DNA from: PWXP01 sp040772845
GTDB lineage: Bacteria; Planctomycetota; Planctomycetia; Pirellulales; Thermoguttaceae
Assembly: GCA_040772845.1 (NCBI GenBank)
Contig: JAXGXG010000001.1
Coordinates: forward strand, 3,534,001-3,598,000
DNA: 64,000 nt
Direction: 5' to 3'
Every line of letters begins with the position of its first letter. Within the stretch, counting starts at the first letter, position 1. Positions 1 to 9,085 of this stretch are shown here, piece by piece. The notes below the pieces were generated by a model. It worked only from the letters and a program-made list of their open reading frames with translations. It was not told where the DNA came from and did not search any database. The position numbers were made by a program, and so were the translations under genes.

Positions 1-287
1 CCAAGGGCCGGAAAACCAAGGGCAAGACCACCAAACGAGACAATTCCGACCCCAAGCCCGCCGAATGCGATGATGCCGGCGGCCACGCCGCCCAGTGCCA
101 CGCCGCCCAGTGCAACGCCACTCACCGCGATCCATCCTTTCGCAAAGTCGCCTATGGCGATAATGCCGCGGGCATGGCCACGTATTTCTCCATTCTCCAG
201 ATCAGGGCCGAGAGCGATATCAACGAGCGGAAGCCCGCACAGTGTCTTTGCCGACCGTCTGCGGATGCCCCGATACATCTGTTGCAT
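1..287 (-). CDS. Gly-rich repeat membrane-like protein (partial, runs off left edge)
   Basis: About 95 codons of a minus-strand gene are visible; its 3' end lies outside the window. The chosen ATG (285-287) has AAGGAG six bases upstream. The N-terminus (MQQMYRGIRRRSAKTLCGLP) is followed by LVDIALGPDLENGEIRGHA and then a run of short Gly-rich, small-residue repeats of the type GVALGGVALGGVAAGIIAFG. Such repeats recur in planctomycete proteins of unknown function and may form membrane or solenoid segments; that is inference. The gene begins directly after the core end of an attC-like palindrome (300-406), as expected for the first ORF of an integron cassette. No function is assigned. Confidence 0.6.
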   Translation of the reverse strand, partial: MQQMYRGIRRRSAKTLCGLPLVDIALGPDLENGEIRGHARGIIAIGDFAKGWIAVSGVALGGVALGGVAAGIIAFGGLGVGIVSFGGLALGFPAL

Positions 288-299
288 GATCATCTCCTT

Positions 300-406
300 G
301 TCCAACGCTTTGCCATTCACCTGCGGGCCTGCCGCACGCGTCCGGCCACTCGATGATACTACGATGTCGATGCGGCAGGACCGTCAGGTGCAATGGCTTG
401 TTAGGC
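300..406 (-). repeat. attC-like recombination site
   Basis: Read on the minus strand this 107-bp imperfect palindrome starts with GCCTAAC (fits RYYYAAC) and ends with GTTGGAC (fits GTTRRRY). The flanking arms pair as GCCATT(G)CACCTG(A)CGG with GCCATTCACCTGCGG, which leaves two extrahelical bases on one side only, and a central TGCCGCA/TGCGGCA pair extends the stem. The TAA of GCCTAAC is the stop codon of the upstream 56-codon gene, and the next ORF starts just after GTTGGAC. These are hallmarks of integron attC sites. No integrase gene is in the window. Confidence 0.55.
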
Positions 407-571
407 GTCACCCTCTCGGGCGGTCGCACTCTCGTGGAACGCCGCCAGGATCATGTCGCGCGCCAGGCGATATCGGTGTCGGTCGGCAGTAGCCGGGTCG
501 AGTCCCTCTGCCAGAAACACGGCGTCCGTGAACTCGTGGACATCGAACGGCGGTTCTTCAGCGAGATGCAT
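401..571 (-). CDS. small conserved-looking hypothetical protein (56 aa)
   Basis: A short minus-strand ORF begins at an ATG preceded by AGGAAGG eight bases upstream and ends at a TAA that is part of the attC-like inverse core. The product is charged and probably helical (FTDAVFLAEGLDPATADRHR, then a LARDMILAAFH segment), with no membrane segment or signal peptide. It begins 13 bases after the stop of the MocA-type gene, so the two could be co-transcribed, or it could be the ORF of an integron cassette. I do not recognise a family name. Protein-like composition and the good Shine-Dalgarno support it being real. Confidence 0.55.
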   Translation of the reverse strand: MHLAEEPPFDVHEFTDAVFLAEGLDPATADRHRYRLARDMILAAFHESATAREGDA

Positions 572-584
572 CACCGAAGCCTTC

Positions 585-1919
585 CTACACTTCCCATCCG
601 CTACGATATTCGCGCCGGACGAACTTATTGAACTCCGGCTTGTTGGTGCATTCCATCTTCTCGACGTCCCACTCGATCGTGCCGCCGATCCCGGCGTATT
701 GAGCGAGGTGCCCAGTCAGGGCCATGGCCGTTAGCGGACTTGCCGCGTCGACGAAATTGGACACGGGCGTGCCCCCGGTTCGGATGCACGCATAGAGGTC
801 CTCGATGGGACCGCCGGCCTTGGCGCGCGGCAGAGTCGTGTCCGGCGCCGGGAACTTCTGATGCTCCGACTCGGGAATGATACGCGCGTGGTTGTCCAGA
901 TAGCCCTTGGCGCCGACGAAGAGCGTGGCCTCCGACCACTTGACCGAGTGCTGCTTCTCCATCTCCTTCATCACTTCGGGACGCAACGCCTGGTGATCGT
1001 AGACGTAGCACTTGCAGGCAGCAAAGCCATCGCGGGCCGGGATATGGTAACAGACCACATTGTCCTGGGGATACTTCTCGTCGCTGCCGCCCTTGGTATT
1101 GATGCACTCGACGGTGAACTTCTTGACTTCCCACAGCTTCAGCGCCATGAAGGGGTATGCCAGGCGATGGCAGGCCATGTCGCCGATGGTGCCCGTGCCG
1201 AACGCCTTCCAGTCGCGCCACGAGAAGGGGTGCAGACCGTCGTGGTAGTCGCGATAGGGCGCCGGGCCGAGCCATTCATCCCAGTGCAGCCCGGCCGGAA
1301 CCGGCTTGGAGGCGGGCCGGCCGCCCGTGCCGCCGAAATTGCGGTCCAAGAGCGTGTGGGTTTCCGTAACGGCGCCGATGGCCCCGGCGGCAATGTACTC
1401 GGCCACGCGGCGAATCGTCTCGCCGCAATAGCCCTGGTTGCCCATCTGCGTAAGGACCTTCTTGTCCCGCGCCGCCTTTGCCAAGGCATAGCACTCGGAA
1501 ATGTTGTGGGCCAGGGGCTTCTGGCAGAAAACGTGCTTGCCGTAGTTGATCGCGCGGATGGCGGCCGGGGCATGATGGTGATCGGGCGTGCCGATCAGGA
1601 CGACGTCGAGGTCCTTGTGGCATTCGTCGAGCATCTTGCGATAGTCGTGGAAGATCTTGGGCTTGGCCGCGTCCTTGACCGTGTTCTTCATGACCTTGTC
1701 GATGGTATTCTCGTCCACGTCGACCAGGGCAACCAGGTTCTCGCGGAGCGCGGCGCCTACGCTGTAACCGCCCATGCCTCCCGCGCCAATCACCGCCACT
1801 CGCAGCTTGTCGTCCGGCGATTGCTGGGCCAGCACGAAGGGCCCTCGGGAAACGCTTGCCACTGCGGCCGCGGCCGCAGTGCTCTTGAGAAAGCCACGTC
1901 GTGAATAACCTTGAGACAT
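585..1919 (-). CDS. Gfo/Idh/MocA-family oxidoreductase, Tat-exported
   Basis: A predicted NAD(P)-dependent sugar or polyol dehydrogenase of 444 aa. The N-terminus has a twin-arginine signal (YSRRGFLKST) and an Ala-rich hydrophobic stretch, so it is probably exported folded with its cofactor. A Rossmann motif (VAVIGAGGMGG) lies at residues ~42-52. The family Lys-Pro motif is seen as CQKPLAHN, followed by the usual C-terminal substrate domain. The ATG at 1919 has AAGGAG nine bases upstream; a longer TTG start lacks one. Exported MocA-like proteins are often highly multiplied in Planctomycetota. Substrate unknown. A C-terminal remnant of another member lies at 29.1 kb. Confidence 0.9.
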   Translation of the reverse strand: MSQGYSRRGFLKSTAAAAAVASVSRGPFVLAQQSPDDKLRVAVIGAGGMGGYSVGAALRENLVALVDVDENTIDKVMKNTVKDAAKPKIFHDYRKMLDECHKDLDVVLIGTPDHHHAPAAIRAINYGKHVFCQKPLAHNISECYALAKAARDKKVLTQMGNQGYCGETIRRVAEYIAAGAIGAVTETHTLLDRNFGGTGGRPASKPVPAGLHWDEWLGPAPYRDYHDGLHPFSWRDWKAFGTGTIGDMACHRLAYPFMALKLWEVKKFTVECINTKGGSDEKYPQDNVVCYHIPARDGFAACKCYVYDHQALRPEVMKEMEKQHSVKWSEATLFVGAKGYLDNHARIIPESEHQKFPAPDTTLPRAKAGGPIEDLYACIRTGGTPVSNFVDAASPLTAMALTGHLAQYAGIGGTIEWDVEKMECTNKPEFNKFVRREYRSGWEV

Positions 1920-2248
1920 GATTTCCAACTCCTTATGCGGTAGGGGTGCCTAGGGGGGAACGCACTTGACGCGTCAACGACATGCGAGTATACGCCCGGT
2001 AACAAGGTTTGTAAACCAAGCGGAACACGACCGCTAGGTTCTGGAAACCCCGGGACCACGCAGGCATGGCACACGGCAAATGGAACGCCGCGGGACTCGC
2101 CTGAAACAGGGCTGGCAAGTTGACGCTACGGTGCTGGTTGCGCGTTCCGTGAGCCAGACGCCCCGCCAACCACTCCGCGGGGGTGTGTTTTTTACCGAAA
2201 AGAGACCTTCTCTTCTTGATAGGGAGAAGTAATGGTGTGCGAAGTTAA

Positions 2249-2291
2249 GGTGTGCGGTGCCTTTGGGCTCGCAACACAAGTACCGCACACC
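2249..2291. terminator. hairpin in the 1920-2465 intergenic gap, possible terminator
   Basis: GGTGTGCGGT at 2249-2258 pairs perfectly with ACCGCACACC at 2282-2291 across a 23-base loop. It lies between two minus-strand genes, downstream of the 229-aa membrane protein gene, so it could end that transcript. There is no U-run on the minus side, so an intrinsic terminator is only a guess. Apart from this hairpin and the attC-like site at 2334-2425, nothing recognisable lies in this gap. Confidence 0.3.
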
Positions 2292-2333
2292 TATAATTTG
2301 CCCCGTTGTCATCCCATCGCTGCTTGCATAAGC

Positions 2334-2425
2334 GGATAACGCCGCCCTTTCACCGGGCCGCGGTGAACGACGTTGATTTCAGAAGCCGCGCGGCCCGCGC
2401 CTCCGTGTGGAACGGTTGGTTATGC
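2334..2425 (-). repeat. second, weaker attC-like palindrome
   Basis: On the minus strand this 92-bp stretch runs from GCATAAC to GTTATCC. The outer ATAAC boxes pair, then about five bases do not, then CGTTCCAC pairs approximately with CCTTTCAC, and GC-rich inner arms follow. This R-box / unpaired spacer / L-box layout resembles attC, and the orientation is the same as the site at 300-406, just downstream of the 229-aa gene. The core boxes do not fit the strict RYYYAAC/GTTRRRY consensus, so this call is tentative. Confidence 0.35.
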
Positions 2426-2465
2426 CGCATCTTCGTAACCGGGCGGCGACGAAAGATTGTCCCTT

Positions 2466-3155
2466 TCAAAACCGCCCAATTTCGCCGCTTCGGTTCACGG
2501 CATGGTTACTTGCCAGTTGTGTTTCAGTAGTGTTCCAGCCAAGCCATTCGTCGACAACGCGAACTACGGGAATGTCGGTGTATTCAAGCAACGGATCGAC
2601 AATGTATTCGAACGCCTTCACGTTGAAGATGGATCGCAAAAGTGGCCAACGAGTTCGTTCACCGTTAGCGCAGGTCACCAGATTCAGTTCGGAAAGACGA
2701 TCGTTATTTGCGACGCCACCCCAGTCTAGTCGTTTTGTTGTGATGTATTGGAGATGAACGATCTCGGAAGCGTCAAACTCTAGGCCTTCGCGTGGCAGCG
2801 TCACCTTCTTGGTGATCTTGTTTACGACAAGCCATGGTCCAAGCCTTCGAGCTTTGTCGAATGAGTAGTACGTGACTGCGGTAAATAAAACGCACGTCAT
2901 CGTGCCAATGCCGATCGTTGCGAGAGTAACCATCGTCTTGTTTGCAGTGCCATACGCTGAGCCAAGCCAGTAGAACACTCCAAAAAACGCAACGAAGATG
3001 GCATTCAGCACAGCGATCGACACGATCGGCATTGGCGAAGGATCAATGCGAAACACTTTGTCGTCGTTGTAGGGAACGGCCGTACGTAAGTTCGTGTATG
3101 CGCCTTCGCCAATGATGAATCTCTCTGCGTCGGCGTCCTTGGGTGGTTTGGCCAT
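2466..3155 (-). CDS. hypothetical two-TM membrane protein
   Basis: A 229-aa protein of unknown function. The chosen ATG begins MAKPPKDADAERFIIGEGAY; the longer frame upstream is not supported. Two membrane segments are clear (MPIVSIAVLNAIFVAFFGVF and TMVTLATIGIGTMTCVLFTA), followed by a soluble domain with WLVVNKITKKVTLPREGLEF, which resembles the membrane-anchored PH-like proteins of many bacteria, though I cannot name a family. The tail NRSGEIGRF reads into the edge of the attC-like palindrome, as cassette genes sometimes do. It is monocistronic on the minus strand. Confidence 0.55.
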   Translation of the reverse strand: MAKPPKDADAERFIIGEGAYTNLRTAVPYNDDKVFRIDPSPMPIVSIAVLNAIFVAFFGVFYWLGSAYGTANKTMVTLATIGIGTMTCVLFTAVTYYSFDKARRLGPWLVVNKITKKVTLPREGLEFDASEIVHLQYITTKRLDWGGVANNDRLSELNLVTCANGERTRWPLLRSIFNVKAFEYIVDPLLEYTDIPVVRVVDEWLGWNTTETQLASNHAVNRSGEIGRF

Positions 3156-3633
3156 TGTCCGAGGCAAATAACGTGTCTTTCTGCAGAACTCCCCCCTTGC
3201 CGGGTTCCTGCGGTTGAACCTACCACGAAGTGTGGGCGTTGCCAAGTGGTTTGAGACGAAAACCCGTCCCGCAGAGGGGAAGTCGCAGCCTGGCATCCGA
3301 TGGATAATCACGGAGATTCGTGTCTCTCGTGGTTATCTGGCTGCCGGCGCGCCCGTGGGCAAGTACCTGGCGGATCAACTGCTGCTCCCGTTGGGCATCG
3401 GCGCCCACTGAGGCCATCGGCCGCAACACGGAACGTGTTCAGAACGCCATCGGCGGCAGCGTGCGATCGGAGAATCCCGTCAGAATCCCGGGCCGAAACC
3501 ATGAACCGGTCCGTTCGCTGGATTCTTGGGCCGTCAGATATTAGAATAGCCTCTGTTGCCAGCGCGGGATTTCCATCGCAGGCAGAGACAGCATTTGCCG
3601 CCCACATCCACGAACCTACCGGAGCAGACCGCC
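3156..3633. other. divergent intergenic region, nothing recognised
   Basis: This 478-bp gap separates a minus-strand gene from the plus-strand polysaccharide genes. I see no RNA gene, strong promoter hexamers or long repeat. It should carry divergent promoters by position. Confidence 0.4.
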
Positions 3634-5733
3634 ATGAATCAAACGAAGCTTACGTACTTGTTCGCCCTTCTCTTCGGTTGCCTGCAATTCGCCCCTGCTT
3701 TGCAGGCTGATGAGGCGGTCGCGGAATCGGGCGGGACGCCCTCCATTACGCGGACCATCGATACGTCGCAGTATTTCCGCCTGTTCCCCCGGCTTCCTGC
3801 CGGCCGAAACACGTCTATCCAGAAGGCGCCGGCCCCGGTTCTTGCCGAGGTCAGCGAACGGGAGTTCGGCAAGGCGCGTGTTACCAAGTGCTGGTTGAAC
3901 CTCGATGAAATGTGGGACTACCGAACTCGAGAGTTCGATTTCAACTACATAATCGGGGTCCACAAGTACGACGACGTAAAAGAGAAGCATGGTGAAACCT
4001 GGGGAAGCGTCGTAGAAACCAACATCCCCTTTCACGACTACCTGCTCGCCTTCGGGAAACACAGCGACGAGGTCATGCTGACGATCCGCCGTTATGAAAG
4101 GGACATTCTGGACGGCAAGCTGGGTGTTACCATGGCGGACTGGAAGGACATGTTCAAGAAGGCGGTCATTCACTATCGCCGGATCTGCCCGAACCTTCGC
4201 TATATCGAGGTCTGCAACGAATACGCGCTCCGAGGGTTCATCGGCTGTACGGCGGAGGAGTACTATCGCTTCTACAAGCTCGCCTACGAGGCTGTGAACG
4301 AAGCCAACGAGGAACTGGGGCTCGAAGGCGACGCCCGCGTACTGGTGGGCGGGCCGGCCGTGACCGGCGACATTATCGGGAAGACGGACCTCTTCTTCCA
4401 GAACTACAGCAAGGACGAGTCGCCGGACAAACGACTCGATTTCGTTTCCTGGCACGAGTACAGCAAGCCATGCCAAGGGACCGCACTTCGCGAAGGGCAA
4501 GTTCAAGGCATGCTGGCCTCGTACGGCATTGCGAACAAACCCATGTTCGTCACCGAACACGATCCTATCCATGGCAAGCTGGGCACGCACGAGCTGAACC
4601 TGGTCAACGGCGCCGGCCTGGTCAAATCGCTCTATTTCTCCAACGTCTACAGCCCCGGAATGCTGCTGATGCCATGGGTGCAGTATCATGTGGCCGAGAT
4701 CCAGACGCAGTTCATGTGGTTCGATGGGCCGAACGATGTCGACACGCGCGCCGAAGAACTGCGTATGCTGCCAAGCGGCTGCTCGATGAAGCTGCTGAGC
4801 ATGCACAAGAAATGGGAAATCGCGGTCGACAACGGCCTCCAGCGCGATGAACTCGTCCTCGCATCGGTCCAGAACGACGGACTGGCCGTGCACGTAGTCA
4901 ATTTTGGAGATACGCGCGACGTGGCCATTCAACTCGACAAACTGCCCCAAGTATTCACGGCGCTGGGCAACAAACCGCTCCGCATGGTGAAATACCAGAT
5001 CGACGAGAACCATAGCAACGGCGTGGCGGACACGTCCTACACAGGTGGCCCACAGAAGGTTGCCGAAGGCTCGCTTGCGCCTGCCGGGGGCTCCTTAACC
5101 CTGACACATGCAGACTTGATGAAGAACGGCATTCTCATGTGGATGCTGACTCCTGAAACCGCCGGTACGGCACTCGAACAGCCGGCAGCGCGTCCGGCGG
5201 CGCCGGCCGGCGCCGCCACGGATCTGCCGCCGCTGGATTTTGCCAAGGCGCCTTTTGCGCCCGAGGCAGAGGCTCGCGTCGAGCGGGACGGCGCCCAGTT
5301 CCGCGTGACCGTTCCCAAGAGCGATGCTCGCCCCGGGCTTACCTTCACGGCGCCTGCCGGAGGATGGAGCGTGGTGGGGTTGAAGACCATCGAAGCAACG
5401 GTCAAGAACACCGGCAAACACACGCTGAACGTCCATCTGGCAGTCGACGGTCCCGACGCGGACCGAACCCATCGGCGGAACTGCCGGATCACCTCGGAAT
5501 CGATCCCGCCAGGAGAAGCGAAGACGCTGGTCGTACCCATCGCCCCCGCACCGCCAACTCCCGTTCAGTGGCTCCGCGACGGGAAGGCAAAGACGTTCCC
5601 GTTTCCGCAATCGAGCGAAATGGACGGGTACGATCTTGCCAAGGCGTGTGCCGTTTCTGTCTACGTGTACCAACCCGGGGCAGAGTATAGCTACGAGGTC
5701 TCCAACCTTCGGACGGTCCCGGCGAGCAAATGA
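3634..5733 (+). CDS. secreted clan GH-A glycoside hydrolase (GH39-like)
   Basis: A 699-aa exported protein with a signal peptide (TKLTYLFALLFGCLQFAPAL). The catalytic TIM barrel shows the two acidic residues of clan GH-A: the acid/base Glu of an Asn-Glu pair at residue 196 (IEVCNEYALRGF) and a nucleophile candidate, Glu308, in MFVTEHDP. The 112-residue spacing is right for the clan; GH39 is the best guess. A Pro/Ala linker near residue 510 leads to a C-terminal beta-rich domain. The ATG at 3634 has GGAG ten bases upstream. The next gene, encoding a beta-helix protein, starts 97 bases later, so the pair probably forms a polysaccharide-degradation operon. Substrate not predictable. Confidence 0.75.
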   Translation: MNQTKLTYLFALLFGCLQFAPALQADEAVAESGGTPSITRTIDTSQYFRLFPRLPAGRNTSIQKAPAPVLAEVSEREFGKARVTKCWLNLDEMWDYRTREFDFNYIIGVHKYDDVKEKHGETWGSVVETNIPFHDYLLAFGKHSDEVMLTIRRYERDILDGKLGVTMADWKDMFKKAVIHYRRICPNLRYIEVCNEYALRGFIGCTAEEYYRFYKLAYEAVNEANEELGLEGDARVLVGGPAVTGDIIGKTDLFFQNYSKDESPDKRLDFVSWHEYSKPCQGTALREGQVQGMLASYGIANKPMFVTEHDPIHGKLGTHELNLVNGAGLVKSLYFSNVYSPGMLLMPWVQYHVAEIQTQFMWFDGPNDVDTRAEELRMLPSGCSMKLLSMHKKWEIAVDNGLQRDELVLASVQNDGLAVHVVNFGDTRDVAIQLDKLPQVFTALGNKPLRMVKYQIDENHSNGVADTSYTGGPQKVAEGSLAPAGGSLTLTHADLMKNGILMWMLTPETAGTALEQPAARPAAPAGAATDLPPLDFAKAPFAPEAEARVERDGAQFRVTVPKSDARPGLTFTAPAGGWSVVGLKTIEATVKNTGKHTLNVHLAVDGPDADRTHRRNCRITSESIPPGEAKTLVVPIAPAPPTPVQWLRDGKAKTFPFPQSSEMDGYDLAKACAVSVYVYQPGAEYSYEVSNLRTVPASK

Positions 5734-5830
5734 ACTTTTGCGCCATCCCTCAGTGGCACTTCTACCCTGAAGCATCGCGCGAACGATCCCACCTTGAAGT
5801 AACCCACCTCAGTACTGGAGACCGAGGCTT

Positions 5831-7780
5831 ATGACATCCCACAGGCGGTTGATGGGTTCCATTTCTTGGACACTCGGTTTGATGGCAGCCTGCACCTTCG
5901 GTGAGGTCTTGCACGCAGAGAACGTGTTCTACGTTTCGCCTCAGGGCAAGGACGATTGGCCGGGCCGGATGGCGACGCCTGCGGCGGATGGCGCCGACGG
6001 CCCGGTGGCCACCTTGCACAGGGCTGTCGAGCTTTCGCGTCGAGCGGCCGCAGAGGAACCTCGCCGGATTGTGCTTCAGCCGGGCCGGTACTTTCTCGAT
6101 CGGCCGGTCGATCTGGGCCCCGACGATCGTAACCTGACCATCGAAGCAGGCGGCGGGGAGGTTACGCTCTACGGCGGTCGTCCGATTACCGGTTGGCGTC
6201 GCGACGGAGAGAAGTTCTGGTCGGCCGATCTGCCGGAAGTCCAGACCGGCAAATGGGACTTTCGCATGTTGGCCGTGGCCGACCGACTCTGCCCCCGCGC
6301 ACGCCTGCCGGAAGAGGGTGTCTACATGCACCTGAGCGAGTTCAAGGTACCGTGGATGAGTACGACCGGCGGCGGCTGGAAACGGAAGCCAACGCCCGAA
6401 GAACTGACAACCATGAAGTACCGCTCCGAGGATTTGGGGCCGTGGCTCGACGTGAACAACGCCGAACTGACCGTCTACCACATGTGGGACGAGTCGGTCG
6501 TCGGTCTTGCAGGCATCGACACCGACAAGCAGTTGCTCACCTTCTCCACGCCGGCCGGGCATCCGCCGGGCGCCTTTGGCGTCAAGAAGTACGTCGTCTG
6601 GAACGTCCGCCAAGGAATGACGCAGCCGGGGCAATGGTACCTGGACCGCGCGGCCGGCAAGGTCGTCTACTGGCCCCTGCCAGGCGAAGATATGAATACG
6701 GTGGAGACCGTCGCTCCCACGATCGAGTCGATCCTGCGGATTCGCGGCCAGGGCGGGAAACCGGTCTGCAACGTAACAATTCGCGGGTTGACGGTGGCCG
6801 TAACCAACACGCCGCTGGTGGCCGGCGGTTTCGGCGCAGGGAAGTTCGGCGGTGCGGTTGAATTGACCGGCGGCGAGGACTGCCGCCTTGAAGATCTGGA
6901 GGTCAAGAACGTTGCCGGGCAGGGCATCCGAGCGTGGAATCTCAAGTCGTGCGTCATCGAGGGCTGCCATGTGCATCACACCGGCGCCTGCGGATTGAAG
7001 CTTGGCGGCGAGTGCATAGTCCGCAACAACCACGTTCATCACGTAGGCTGCATCTATCCGAGCGGGATCGCCGTTTGGGGCGGCGGTCGTGACGGCCAAA
7101 CCTGCCACATCGAACACAATACGGTCCACGACACGCCCTACACAGCCATCGCGTGTGGCGGCAACGACCACCGCATCGAGCACAATCGCATCTACCGCGC
7201 GATGCAGGTGCTCCACGACGGGGCCGGTATCTACATCACCTTCTGCAAGCGGATCGTGTTGCGCGTCAACTATATCCACGACATTGTCGATACGGGCGGC
7301 TACGGGGCCTCGGCCTACTATCTGGACGAGCAGGCTGAAGATTGCCTGGTCGAGGGCAACCTGAGCGTGGGAGTGGCCCGGCCTTCGCACAATCATATGG
7401 CCCGGAAGAACACGCTGCGGAACAACGTCTTCGTCTGCGACGCCGACCTAACGCTGACGTTTCCACGATCGTCCGACTACCGACTGGAGAAGAACGTCAT
7501 CGTCGCCGGCGGCACGATCCGCATCACACGGCCCGAGGCAATTGCCGAAGCAGAGGCCAATGTTCTGCTGAGCAAGTCCGGCAAGGTGGAAGGCGTAAAG
7601 ATGGACGCCTACCAGAAGTCGGGCACAGAACCGATCACCTCCGGCAGTGGCTGGCTGTTGGCCGATCCCAAGCTGGTCGAGTACGAATCCGGCAAGGTCC
7701 GCTTCGCCGCCGATAGCCCGGCCGCAAAGCTCGGCATCGAACCCATTGACGTGAGCACGGCAGGTTATTCTGCCAAATGA
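5831..7780 (+). CDS. secreted right-handed parallel beta-helix protein
   Basis: A 649-aa exported protein. The signal sequence (SWTLGLMAACTFGEVLHA) precedes FYVSPQGKDDWPG, the usual N-terminal strand of planctomycete pectate-lyase-like beta-helix proteins. The middle carries many short coils ending in Asn/His ladders (EHNTVHDTPY, EHNRIYRA, RNNHVHHVG), typical of PL6/GH28-like folds. It is likely a polysaccharide lyase or glycosidase; catalytic residues cannot be assigned by eye. Start ATG with GGAG upstream. Its 3' end overlaps the 3' end of the convergent SGNH gene by 16 bp. Confidence 0.8.
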   Translation: MTSHRRLMGSISWTLGLMAACTFGEVLHAENVFYVSPQGKDDWPGRMATPAADGADGPVATLHRAVELSRRAAAEEPRRIVLQPGRYFLDRPVDLGPDDRNLTIEAGGGEVTLYGGRPITGWRRDGEKFWSADLPEVQTGKWDFRMLAVADRLCPRARLPEEGVYMHLSEFKVPWMSTTGGGWKRKPTPEELTTMKYRSEDLGPWLDVNNAELTVYHMWDESVVGLAGIDTDKQLLTFSTPAGHPPGAFGVKKYVVWNVRQGMTQPGQWYLDRAAGKVVYWPLPGEDMNTVETVAPTIESILRIRGQGGKPVCNVTIRGLTVAVTNTPLVAGGFGAGKFGGAVELTGGEDCRLEDLEVKNVAGQGIRAWNLKSCVIEGCHVHHTGACGLKLGGECIVRNNHVHHVGCIYPSGIAVWGGGRDGQTCHIEHNTVHDTPYTAIACGGNDHRIEHNRIYRAMQVLHDGAGIYITFCKRIVLRVNYIHDIVDTGGYGASAYYLDEQAEDCLVEGNLSVGVARPSHNHMARKNTLRNNVFVCDADLTLTFPRSSDYRLEKNVIVAGGTIRITRPEAIAEAEANVLLSKSGKVEGVKMDAYQKSGTEPITSGSGWLLADPKLVEYESGKVRFAADSPAAKLGIEPIDVSTAGYSAK

Positions 7781-8877
7781 CGCAAGATCTCCAGCGCCAA
7801 CAGGCGGTTGCCCAGATTGCTCACATGAACGCCGTCGGGCGTGAACAGGCTGGGTTTGTCCGGATGACGGCGCGTGGGTTCGTAAACGTCCAGCCACTCC
7901 GCCCCGCACTCTTCGGCCACACCCCGGGCGATGGCGTTGAACTGCTCCAGCGTCTCGGGCTTGCCGAACAGGTTGTGGGCCTTTCCGGCCGCACGCCGCT
8001 TCTCGGCCGACGCCTGCGTGATCTCGTATACCGATGACGTGGCCGAAAGCACGATCATCCGGGCCTTCTTCTGCGTGTCGGCATCGACCTTCCGGATTGC
8101 CAGACGATACTTCTCTTCAAACTGGTCAGGCGATACGACCGCCTCTTTGTAGTCGGTCGTGCTCTTCAGTTTGCTATCGTTATGCCCGAGGAAGAAGAAG
8201 ACATGTGTGGGCATGGGCCGATAGAGATCGTCGTACATTTCCAGGCGATAGCTGCCCGGTTTCCCGTTCAGCCGGTCCCAGACCCGCAGGATATAGTCGC
8301 CGCCCACGCCGGCATTACGCACCGTGGCCTGATCGCCAAAACGCTTCCACAGCCAGAAGGCCACCTTGTCGACATAGTTCTGCCCACGGCGCTGGTCGGT
8401 CAGGCTATCACCGATGAACAGCAGATGCACCGGCAGGTTCGCAACCTGGAGTTCTGCCGCCGCCTTTTCAAACGCTTCGTACGCGGTCCGTGCGAGCACG
8501 TCGACGTACAACTTCTGCGATGTCTTCGTGGCCTCGTGGAGCAACTCCAGCGTCTGAATTCCCGGCGCCATCTCGGCCGTAGCCTGAAAACGATATCGAC
8601 CGTTACCCGAACCGTCCAACGCAATCGTCGAAGAGGCGCCCTTTTCACCGTTCACCCACACCGTCAGTTCACCGGCCAGCGGGCGACCTTCGCTATCGGC
8701 CAATGAAAGGGCTAGATCCATGCTCCCGCCCGCCGGGATCATCGCATGCTGCGGCCGACTGCTGATGGTCACGGCCGGCGACGTCTTTGCGACCGGCGCC
8801 GCCGATGTCAACGACGCGGTCACGGCCGCCAACAGTACCGTTGCAGTAACGAACCAACGCAAACACGACGCTTTCAT
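7765..8877 (-). CDS. secreted SGNH/GDSL hydrolase
   Basis: A predicted esterase, probably a carbohydrate deacetylase, of 370 aa. A signal peptide (LRWFVTATVLLAAVTASLTS) precedes an N-terminal beta domain of about 90 residues. The SGNH blocks follow in order: Ser in FIGDSLTD, Gly in VGGD, Asn in LGHND, and the Asp-x-x-His pair in TPDGVHVSNLG. The start is the ATG at 8877, which has GGGAG eight bases upstream; an in-frame ATG seven codons earlier lacks one. It is convergent with the beta-helix gene, and their ends overlap. A role in removing ester groups from the polysaccharide attacked by the neighbouring enzymes is inference. Confidence 0.85.
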   Translation of the reverse strand: MKASCLRWFVTATVLLAAVTASLTSAAPVAKTSPAVTISSRPQHAMIPAGGSMDLALSLADSEGRPLAGELTVWVNGEKGASSTIALDGSGNGRYRFQATAEMAPGIQTLELLHEATKTSQKLYVDVLARTAYEAFEKAAAELQVANLPVHLLFIGDSLTDQRRGQNYVDKVAFWLWKRFGDQATVRNAGVGGDYILRVWDRLNGKPGSYRLEMYDDLYRPMPTHVFFFLGHNDSKLKSTTDYKEAVVSPDQFEEKYRLAIRKVDADTQKKARMIVLSATSSVYEITQASAEKRRAAGKAHNLFGKPETLEQFNAIARGVAEECGAEWLDVYEPTRRHPDKPSLFTPDGVHVSNLGNRLLALEILRHLAE

Positions 8878-9085
8878 CGTAGCATCTCCCTTTTTCATGG
8901 CCCCGACTTAAACAGTACTATCAGAGTCCAGCAGCGGACTCCTGTCCGTCCCCGGGGTGGCACATCGGCTGACCTACGAAGGGCGTGGTTATTGGGCTTC
9001 CTGCTCCAACATCCGTTCCCGGGCACCTCTCCACAGCGAGTATAGCCGCTTCCCACGCCGGTGCAAGTGTTTCCAGAAAGAGACC

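Noticed and set aside
3616..7396. Long minus-strand frames (465 and 544 codons) opposite the polysaccharide genes
   Set aside because: The plus-strand genes have signal peptides, catalytic motifs and good RBSs; the minus frames have none.
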